Positions 8,417 to 14,829 of a stretch of 64,000 nucleotides of DNA are shown here, piece by piece. Below the pieces are notes generated by a model. The model searched no databases. It was not told the origin of the DNA and saw only the letters and a list, made by a program, of their open reading frames with translations. This stretch comes from Algibacter sp. L3A6 (GTDB lineage Bacteria > Bacteroidota > Bacteroidia > Flavobacteriales > Flavobacteriaceae), in contig NZ_CP047030.1 in assembly GCF_009796825.1 (NCBI RefSeq), forward strand, positions 4,554,331 through 4,618,330, read 5' to 3'. Position numbers and translations under genes: made by a program. The first letter of the stretch is position 1; the number at the start of each line of letters is the position of its first letter.

Positions 8417-10129
8417 ATGGAAACTTTAAATTGGATCGATTGGGCCGTACTTTGCTTTACACTAATAGCCATAGTAGCTTACGGAACATACCAAACACGA
8501 GGCAGCCGTAATGTACAAGATTATTTAAAAGGCGGAAACACCTCTAAATGGTGGACTATTGGCTTATCAGTTATGGCTACACAAGCTAGTGCTATCACCT
8601 TTTTATCAACACCAGGGCAAGCCTTTAACGATGGTATGGGCTTTGTTCAATTTTACTTTGGCTTACCAATAGCCATGGTAGTTATTTGTATGGTTTTTAT
8701 ACCCTTATACCATAGATTAAAAGTATATACAGCATACGAATTTCTAGAAAATAGATTCGATTTAAAAACAAGAACCTTAACAGCAATTCTATTTTTAATT
8801 CAACGTGGTTTAGCAGCAGGAATTACCATTTTTGCTCCTGCTATAATACTTTCTGTGGTTCTTAAATGGGATTTACTCACCCTAAATATTGTTATTGGCT
8901 TACTCGTTATTATCTACACCGTTTCTGGTGGTACACGTGCGGTAAACGTCACACAGAAACATCAAATGGTTATTATTTTTATTGGTATGTTGGTGGCTTT
9001 CTTTTTAATTGTGAGCAAACTACCGCAAGACATTACTTTTAGCAAAGCACTTGATATTGCAGGAGCTAGCGGAAAAATGGAAGTTTTAGATTTTTCATTC
9101 AATTTAAATAATCGTTATACATTTTGGAGTGGTATTATTGGTGGTACATTTTTAATGTTATCTTATTTTGGTACCGACCAAAGCCAAGTACAGCGCTACC
9201 TTTCGGGAAAATCGGTTAAAGAAATGCAATTGGGTTTAATTTTTAACGGACTTTTAAAAATACCGATGCAATTCTTTATTTTATTTGTGGGTATAATGGT
9301 TTTCGTGTTTTATCAATTTAATGAAGCACCTGTAAACTTTAACCCAACCGCTACGGAGGTTGTGTTACAATCTAAATATGCCGATGAATACAAAACGCTT
9401 CAGGCAGAACAAACAGCTATTTTTAACGATAAGCAAAATATTATTAAATCGTTCTTAAATTCTGATAATCCCGATGCTTCAAAATACATTGCATTAGCAA
9501 ATGAAGCCAATGATGAACTAAGAAAAGAAGCCAGAGATTTAATTGATAAAGCTTCGGAAAGTGAAAACATAAAAATAGAAAGCAATGATAAAGATTATGT
9601 ATTTATCCATTTCATTCTAAACAATTTACCTCGTGGATTAATCGGTTTACTTTTAGCCGTTATTCTAAGTGCAGCCATGTCTAGCACAGCAAGTGAATTA
9701 AACGCTTTAGGCTCTACCACTACCATAGATTTATACAAACGAAATACAAGCGAAAAAACAGAAGAAGAGATGGTAAAAGCATCTCGCTGGTTTACTTTTG
9801 CTTGGGGAATAATAGCTATAGGCGTAGCTTGTGTTGCTAATTTGGCTGAAAACTTAATTCAGTTAGTAAACATTATTGGTTCTATATTTTATGGTAATGT
9901 TCTTGGTGTTTTTCTTCTAGCATTTTTCTTTAAATTTGTAAAAGGTAATGCCGTATTTATTGGCGCATTATTAACACAAGTTATTGTTATTGCACTATAT
10001 CTATTAGATTTAAACGAAGTGATTAACCTACCATTTCTATGGTTAAATTTTGTGGGTTGCGCTATTGTAATTTCAATTTCATGTATCATCCAAATACTTA
10101 TTCCAAATGACAAATCAATCAGAAGTTAA
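8417..10129 (+). CDS. Sodium:solute symporter (SSS family)
   Basis: A 570-residue polytopic protein with 13 or more hydrophobic segments, typical of the SSS/SGLT family. LKGGNTSKWWTIGLSVMATQASAITFLSTPGQAF near residues 35-70 covers the Na+/substrate-binding first core helix. Near residue 310 a hydrophilic loop of about 90 residues interrupts the membrane domain. Flavobacterial relatives are usually found with sugar or sialic-acid-type genes; the substrate here is unknown. It starts 3 bases after the 36-aa gene and overlaps the next gene by 23 bases, so it is part of a tight operon. Confidence 0.88.
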   Translation: METLNWIDWAVLCFTLIAIVAYGTYQTRGSRNVQDYLKGGNTSKWWTIGLSVMATQASAITFLSTPGQAFNDGMGFVQFYFGLPIAMVVICMVFIPLYHRLKVYTAYEFLENRFDLKTRTLTAILFLIQRGLAAGITIFAPAIILSVVLKWDLLTLNIVIGLLVIIYTVSGGTRAVNVTQKHQMVIIFIGMLVAFFLIVSKLPQDITFSKALDIAGASGKMEVLDFSFNLNNRYTFWSGIIGGTFLMLSYFGTDQSQVQRYLSGKSVKEMQLGLIFNGLLKIPMQFFILFVGIMVFVFYQFNEAPVNFNPTATEVVLQSKYADEYKTLQAEQTAIFNDKQNIIKSFLNSDNPDASKYIALANEANDELRKEARDLIDKASESENIKIESNDKDYVFIHFILNNLPRGLIGLLLAVILSAAMSSTASELNALGSTTTIDLYKRNTSEKTEEEMVKASRWFTFAWGIIAIGVACVANLAENLIQLVNIIGSIFYGNVLGVFLLAFFFKFVKGNAVFIGALLTQVIVIALYLLDLNEVINLPFLWLNFVGCAIVISISCIIQILIPNDKSIRS

Positions 10130-11093
10130 AACTATAAACTGGGGCATTATTGGCTTAGGAAATATTGCTAATAAATTTGCATCAGATTTATTAACCATTC
10201 CAAATACTAAACTTTACGCTGTAGCTTCACGTTCACAGGAAAAAGCAGATTTATTTACTGATAAATATGATGCTACTCACGCTTATAGCAGCTACGAAGC
10301 CCTAGTAAAAGATAAAAACATTGATGCTGTATACATAGCAACACCGCATGCTTTACATAAAGAAAACACCTTATTATGCCTAGAACATGGCATAGCCGTT
10401 TTATGTGAAAAACCATTTGCGATGGATGCTAATGAAGTTAGCACTATGATAGCGAAAGCCAAAGAAAAAAATGTGTTGCTCATGGAAGCACTTTGGACGT
10501 ACTTTTTACCACATTATCAATTTGTTTTAAAGGAGCTGAAAAATGAAACTTACGGCAAACTTCTAAAAATGGAAGCCGATTTTGGTTTTCATCGTGATTT
10601 TGATACATCGTCTAGATTGTTCAACAAATCTTTAGGTGGTGGAAGTTTATTAGATATTGGTATTTACCCAATTTTTGCAGCATTGTCTACTCTAGGGCTT
10701 CCGAAAGATATGCAAGCCGATGCTACTTTTTTTGAAAATGGCGCCGATTCTACGTGCAGCATGACCTTTACTTACCCCAATGGTGAAACTGCTAAACTAA
10801 AAAGTACACTTTTAGAACCTTCTCCAACCGAAGCTGTTTTTTATTGCGAACACGCTACCATCAAAATAAATACCATGTTCCACATGCCAACTACAGTCAC
10901 TGTAATCGCTAACGGGGAAGAAAAAACTTTAGATTTTGGTTATAAAACTATTGGTTATAACTACGAGGCTATTCATTTTAATGAATTAATACGTGTAGGT
11001 AAAACGGAAAGTGATATTATGACTTTTGATTTTAGTGAAAAACTTATAAATACTTTAGACACCGTTAGAAAACTTATTAAGCTAGAATATTAA
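10107..11093 (+). CDS. Gfo/Idh/MocA family oxidoreductase
   Basis: A 328-residue NAD(P)-dependent dehydrogenase. The N-terminal Rossmann fold carries WGIIGLGNIANKFASDL near residues 11-27 and the family signature CEKPFAM near residue 95; the C-terminal domain has the expected GGGSLLDIGIYPI segment near residue 178. These enzymes oxidise or reduce sugars, inositols or related compounds in the cytoplasm. It overlaps the symporter gene by 23 bases, implying coupling: the symporter could import what this enzyme converts. A strong terminator follows. Confidence 0.92.
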   Translation: MTNQSEVKTINWGIIGLGNIANKFASDLLTIPNTKLYAVASRSQEKADLFTDKYDATHAYSSYEALVKDKNIDAVYIATPHALHKENTLLCLEHGIAVLCEKPFAMDANEVSTMIAKAKEKNVLLMEALWTYFLPHYQFVLKELKNETYGKLLKMEADFGFHRDFDTSSRLFNKSLGGGSLLDIGIYPIFAALSTLGLPKDMQADATFFENGADSTCSMTFTYPNGETAKLKSTLLEPSPTEAVFYCEHATIKINTMFHMPTTVTVIANGEEKTLDFGYKTIGYNYEAIHFNELIRVGKTESDIMTFDFSEKLINTLDTVRKLIKLEY

Positions 11094-11123
11094 AAGCATA
11101 TTTTCTTTAATAAATTATAAATC

Positions 11124-11161
11124 TGTCCGATAAGTTCGTAATTAACTTATCGGACATTTTT
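11124..11161 (+). terminator. Strong intrinsic terminator of the PIG-L operon
   Basis: A perfect 13-bp stem, TGTCCGATAAGTT (11124-11136) with AACTTATCGGACA (11144-11156), has a 7-base loop and is followed by TTTTT. It ends the PIG-L/symporter/dehydrogenase transcript. Confidence 0.85.
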
Positions 11162-11207
11162 GTTATATTTAAAATCTGTAATACAACATGAATATGGGGT
11201 TATACTT

Positions 11208-11222
11208 ATGTTAGGTGTAAGC
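11208..11222. repeat. Left inverted repeat flanking a hypothetical gene
   Basis: ATGTTAGGTGTAAGC is the inverse of GCCTACACCTAACAT at 11883-11897, matching 14 of 15 bases. The pair brackets the open frame 11271-11879, as in a cassette. Confidence 0.6.
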
Positions 11223-11270
11223 TGTGAAAATACGTCTAAATTCAAAATTTCGTAATTTATAAAATATTAA

Positions 11271-11879
11271 ATGAATACTGAAAAACTGATTTACGATAAG
11301 GTTGTTGGTTATATGCTTAAAATAATTAAGTCAGGAATTAAAATCAATAAATTTAAAAACAAATTTAACGCGATTAAGCACGGTGACTATGTTTGTTTTA
11401 TAGAGCTACTGAAAGTTGGTATTCCCCAAGATATAGTAGTAAACAAAATCGGAGAAGGAATTATTCCAACTGAAAAACAACTTGAACAAAAAAATGTTGA
11501 TTTTCTTTTTTTATTATTAGCTAGTAAATCATTATTGGAATTTTATAAAGAATGCTATTTAGAATATGGAGAAATAATAGACAAAGATTTATCAGATAAA
11601 GATTTTGAAAATTTAGCAAATTTTGAAATGGTTCTTAGAATGTTTTATAATAACACATTTGAATATAATGGAAGAATTAACTTAATTGATATAATTGAAA
11701 AATATATGAATCATAAAGGAATATCAAAACCTGAAATTGAAAAAATACAAATTGGTAGAACTTTTTTGAATATGGTGAAAGGACATAAAGCAAACTTTGA
11801 AAATTATAATCAAGGTTTAATTGCGTTTAATGAATCTTTAAAAATATTAGGAAAATATAAAATTGAATTATTATCATAA
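11271..11879 (+). CDS. Hypothetical cytoplasmic protein in a repeat-flanked cassette
   Basis: A 202-residue, Lys/Asn/Ile-rich protein without signal peptide or membrane segment; I recognise no family. It appears mainly alpha-helical (for example DFLFLLLASKSLLEFYKECYLEYG). Codon use is markedly AT-rich, more so than in neighbouring metabolic genes, which fits recent acquisition. The gene is enclosed by a 15-bp inverted repeat pair (11208-11222 and 11883-11897), and a large hairpin element lies immediately downstream. A strong terminator separates it from the upstream operon, so it is probably an independent unit. Confidence 0.65.
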   Translation: MNTEKLIYDKVVGYMLKIIKSGIKINKFKNKFNAIKHGDYVCFIELLKVGIPQDIVVNKIGEGIIPTEKQLEQKNVDFLFLLLASKSLLEFYKECYLEYGEIIDKDLSDKDFENLANFEMVLRMFYNNTFEYNGRINLIDIIEKYMNHKGISKPEIEKIQIGRTFLNMVKGHKANFENYNQGLIAFNESLKILGKYKIELLS

Positions 11880-11882
11880 AAA

Positions 11883-11897
11883 GCCTACACCTAACAT
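11883..11897. repeat. Right inverted repeat flanking a hypothetical gene
   Basis: GCCTACACCTAACAT is the inverse of the left copy at 11208-11222 with one mismatch. It starts 3 bases after the gene's stop codon and merges into the downstream hairpin element. Confidence 0.6.
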
Positions 11898-12020
11898 TGT
11901 ACAAAAATAATGCGTAAGTTTATTTCTAAATCAAAAGTTAGTGCTTGTTTGCTTGCTTCTGATTTTCCTTCGGAAAATCCTCGCACCCTAACTACGCACT
12001 ATTCTTATACGTAACCGTTG
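11893..12020 (+). repeat. Large imperfect palindrome, cassette-boundary-like element
   Basis: About 128 bases folding into one long interrupted hairpin: TGCGTA (11911-11916) pairs with TACGCA (11993-11998), GTTAG..TGC (11937-11944) with GCA..CTAAC (11983-11992), and GATTTTCC (11961-11968) with GGAAAATC (11972-11979) around a TTC loop. The arms outside (GTACAAAAATAA against TTCTTATAC) also partly pair. I recall similar sequences behind unrelated hypothetical genes in other flavobacteria. It resembles an attC-like recombination site in shape only; no integrase is seen nearby. Confidence 0.55.
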
Positions 12021-12083
12021 TATGCCTTTCAAAATCTGTATATCCCAAAATAACCCAACCTTTATAAACTTGAAAAAAATCTC

Positions 12084-12099
12084 AATAGGATATCCTATT
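12084..12099. repeat. 16-bp perfect palindrome
   Basis: AATAGGATATCCTATT is a perfect self-complementary 16-mer, 22 bases beyond the 3' end of the lectin lipoprotein gene. It could be a protein-binding site or part of a weak terminator; there is no loop. Confidence 0.4.
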
Positions 12100-12121
12100 T
12101 TCAGTTCATAAACCTCGTTAT

Positions 12122-12706
12122 TTACTCAAGGATCACCCATTGTTTAAATTTTCCTTCTATTTCAGAAGATAGTTCCAAGGTTAGAGAACGAAACATATAG
12201 ATTCCAGCAGCAGCACTAGTTTCACCTACAGTAAGGCAAAGGGTAGGATCATCTTCTGGAACAAATTCTCCGTTATCTTCGTTATAAATAAATTTCTGAT
12301 CGGATGAACTCGTATCACTTTCTACAAGTCTTAAGCTCATTCCCTCTGTAGGTCCTCCAGACATTTCTATACAGAAACCAGTAAACTCAACCGAACAAAT
12401 CTGAAGTGTTTCTTCATTATAAACAAATTGAACATCACCACCGCTTGCCTTACAAGAATGTGCATGTAGTTCTTCATTGAAACCATTACCTCTCGTGTCA
12501 ATACAATATCCTAGTTGATCTTGTTCATCCAGATTGTCTGCAAGATGAATCACAGGTGAAGGAGTTTGGATAATAGGAGGATTTACAACCGTTGTATCCT
12601 CAGGTTCATTTTCCAGAGATGGAACTTCTTTTTCTTGTTTGGAGCAACTCAGGGAAAAAATAATGAAACATAATAAGCTTATATATTTCATTTTATTATT
12701 CTTCAT
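12122..12706 (-). CDS. Lipoprotein with ricin-type beta-trefoil lectin domain
   Basis: From the ATG at 12706 it encodes about 194 residues: MKNNKMKYISLLCFIIFSLSC forms a lipoprotein signal with the lipid-modified Cys near residue 21, then a Pro/Glu-rich linker of about 35 residues. The remainder has three similar repeats, each with a cysteine-containing block and a QxF/QxW element (VQFVYN, QKFIYN, KQWVILE), the hallmark of ricin B-type carbohydrate-binding trefoils. An ATG 72 bases upstream would add an unlikely 24-residue leader. It is probably surface-exposed and binds glycans. It stands alone on its strand between hypothetical genes. Confidence 0.72.
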   Translation of the reverse strand: MKNNKMKYISLLCFIIFSLSCSKQEKEVPSLENEPEDTTVVNPPIIQTPSPVIHLADNLDEQDQLGYCIDTRGNGFNEELHAHSCKASGGDVQFVYNEETLQICSVEFTGFCIEMSGGPTEGMSLRLVESDTSSSDQKFIYNEDNGEFVPEDDPTLCLTVGETSAAAGIYMFRSLTLELSSEIEGKFKQWVILE

Positions 12707-13047
12707 TTTTTTGATTTGTTCTTTAATAATTTTCACAAGATGAATTGTTTTGTTAGAATTAATAATTTTATTATTCAAATTTTAGACTCTATTCTAGCTA
12801 AAAAGTTTAACGGGTAAGTCAAAAAATGGAGAATTAAAATACATTTGTTTTCATTAGAGACCAAAAGCGGTATACAATAATGTATAAAAAACATAGGGTA
12901 ATTTCGTTGAATTTTAACATTAAATATACCTAGAAAATCCACTAATAATAAAATGGGGCTTTTAAGTAAAAAATAAAAGCAAAATATTTATATTTAGCTA
13001 AGTTATAAAACGAAACGATAGTGCTCATCACCTGCCCTACGTTTCTT

Positions 13048-13548
13048 ATGCTAAACGTTAACGAACATTTGAAAAAACATGTCCTAATATTATTTCTAAT
13101 TATACTTTCAGCTTGTAAACAGGTAAGTATAATTGAAAATCCAAACGGAATTTGGACTGAACCCGAATTGATGGAATTGAATTCTATTGTTTCTGAATTT
13201 GATAAAATCTTAACGACTAAACACAAAACAAATTCCAAAAAAAAAGCATATTTGGAATATCAAAAAGACATCTTCCAAAACCAAATTGTACCGAATTTAA
13301 ACGGAATCGAAAAATTGAGTTCTGATATAAACAAGTATGTGGTTTTTGACAAAATTTGGTGGAAAAATACGGATTCGAATACTGAACATTTTAATTTAAA
13401 AACTAATAGTAATTACATAAAGTATTTAACCAGAATTGGAAAGCAATCTGATTTTATAAATAATTATGCTGACCAACTAAATCAAGCAAGTGACTTACAA
13501 CCTTCATTGATTTCTGGATTTACCAAAAACATTGAAACAATGATCTGA
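13048..13548 (+). CDS. Hypothetical lipoprotein
   Basis: About 166 residues from the ATG at 13048. The N-terminus has a lipoprotein signal ending LIILSACKQ, so the mature protein is anchored through Cys; the rest is hydrophilic and Asn/Lys-rich, with no family I recognise. Start choice is open: an in-frame TTG at 13069 would give MKKHVLILFLIILSAC, a more typical signal peptide, and an ATG at 13021 is too far upstream. The 3' end is followed by a region with many stops, so a shortened C-terminus is possible. Confidence 0.5.
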   Translation: MLNVNEHLKKHVLILFLIILSACKQVSIIENPNGIWTEPELMELNSIVSEFDKILTTKHKTNSKKKAYLEYQKDIFQNQIVPNLNGIEKLSSDINKYVVFDKIWWKNTDSNTEHFNLKTNSNYIKYLTRIGKQSDFINNYADQLNQASDLQPSLISGFTKNIETMI

Positions 13549-13654
13549 ATGACAAAAATAATCGTCTGATTTTCGAAATAGATTATCTGACCTTAATAAA
13601 CCGATAAACAAAAACCGTAGATAACACTGCATAAACATTGACAATAACATAAAA

Positions 13655-13852
13655 ATGACGCTCAAAACAATAAACGAAAAAGCAAATAAAACAATTGGAA
13701 TTGAAGGAATGACTGTCAATGAAAGACTTTATGTTTCAGGGTTAATGGATGTTTTTGACCGAGCAAAAAAAAATGATATAGAATTAGCCAAGACAATTCT
13801 TAAAGCACTTAAAGTTGACTTAAAATCAATAGAAAAAATCGTTAAAGGATGA
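13655..13852 (+). CDS. Small conserved hypothetical protein (65 aa)
   Basis: A 65-residue soluble protein, mostly helical, with a central VNERLYVSGLMDVFDRAKKNDIELAKTI-type region (residues about 21-48). I recall similar small proteins in many Bacteroidota genomes, without assigned function. It has an ATG start and AT-rich codon use, and lies among other short hypothetical genes in the accessory patch. It could be a regulator or an antitoxin-like protein, but nothing in the sequence proves this. Confidence 0.55.
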   Translation: MTLKTINEKANKTIGIEGMTVNERLYVSGLMDVFDRAKKNDIELAKTILKALKVDLKSIEKIVKG

Positions 13853-14013
13853 AATACATCTTTTCTATAAAAAGAAGCATTAACAAAATCTAAAATTGAA
13901 TAATTCAAAAAGTAAATTAAAAAAAATAATTGTGGTTTTATTCCACTTCATAAATACCTAGCTCACAAAACTCAACTATTTTTACATCTAACGTTACCCA
14001 ACACTCCTCCAAA

Positions 14014-14490
14014 ATGCCAAAAATCAAACTTCAAACAAAGATAAAAGCTACTAGAAACATAGTATTTGATCTCTCGCGAAGTATCGATTTACACAAAATT
14101 TCAACGGAACACACAAACGAAGAAGCCATCGCAGGAAAAACGAGTGGATTAATAGGAATGAACGAAAGCGTAACGTGGAGAGCAAAACACTTTGGTGTTT
14201 ATCAAAACTTGACTTCCAAAATCACCGAGTACAACCGACCAAAATACTTTACAGACCAAATGGTAAAAGGGGCTTTCAAAGAATTTAAACACGAACATCA
14301 CTTTGAGGAATTGAATGATGAGACTTTAATGACAGACCTTTTTTATTACAAATCCCCTTTTGGAATGCTAGGTGAAATAGCTGATAAGTTGTTCCTCAAA
14401 AAATATATGATTGAATTACTCACTGAACGAAATCGCATTGTAAAGCAGTTTGCGGAATCTGAAAGGTGGAAAGAAATAATATCTAAATAA
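14014..14490 (+). CDS. SRPBCC (START-like) domain protein
   Basis: A 158-residue soluble protein of SRPBCC size. It begins MPKIKLQTKIKATRNIVFDLSRSIDLHKIS, the typical first strand and helices of the polyketide cyclase/START-like fold, and has MNESVTWRAKHFGVYQN near residue 50 and DLFYYKSPFGMLGEIAD near residue 108. Homologues are often annotated as cell division or ligand-binding proteins. The fold provides a hydrophobic pocket for lipids or similar ligands; the ligand is unknown. It is the last gene before the rhamnose cluster, separated by about 340 bases, so a link is not implied. Confidence 0.8.
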   Translation: MPKIKLQTKIKATRNIVFDLSRSIDLHKISTEHTNEEAIAGKTSGLIGMNESVTWRAKHFGVYQNLTSKITEYNRPKYFTDQMVKGAFKEFKHEHHFEELNDETLMTDLFYYKSPFGMLGEIADKLFLKKYMIELLTERNRIVKQFAESERWKEIISK

Positions 14491-14829
14491 ATCATGCAAG
14501 TAATAATATTAGGTTTAGTGATTAATCAAAAATTTGGCTGATTTCCGTACAAAAAATCGTCCTTTACTTCTCTACCTCCTTTAACAAACACCTTCCACAC
14601 ATTCTTTACTTTCATTATTTGAACAACCTATTGCTCCTAAAAACCTTTACTCTCCGTTTTTAATAAAAACAAAACCTCTTTTAAATTAGTTAACATTCAA
14701 CTTATTAAAAAGAATAATACGGGTTTGAATTACAGAAACTTCAATGTTTTTACTAAATTACAGTACAGTACAGGATAGACTCAGATTACTAATTCTATAA
14801 ATTTGTCTAGTAACTTTACAATAACAAAC
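14491..14829. other. Intergenic region upstream of the rhamnose cluster
   Basis: About 340 AT-rich bases with no convincing open frame. The only element I can support is the TAAATTTG promoter box at 14798-14805. An operator for a rhamnose regulator would be expected here, but I see no clear long palindrome. Confidence 0.5.
14798..14805 (+). promoter_or_regulatory. -7 box for the rhamnose cluster
   Basis: TAAATTTG matches TAnnTTTG and ends 24 bases before the ATG at 14830. It overlaps the alternative TTG start at 14803, which argues that the ATG is the real start. Confidence 0.5.

Noticed and set aside
12942..13238. Minus-strand frame opposite the hypothetical lipoprotein
   Set aside because: The plus frame has a clear lipoprotein signal; the minus frame is a shadow.
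13504..13719. Minus-strand hydrophobic frame of 71 codons
   Set aside because: It overlaps the end of the lipoprotein gene and the start of the 65-aa gene, with no independent support; its hydrophobic runs arise from AT-rich reverse reading.
11200..14500. Prophage or insertion sequence in the accessory patch
   Set aside because: No transposase, integrase, capsid or portal gene could be found; only small hypothetical genes and repeats.
14803..14829. TTG start for the aldolase/dehydrogenase
   Set aside because: It overlaps the likely promoter box TAAATTTG; the ATG at 14830 fits the family's N-terminus.
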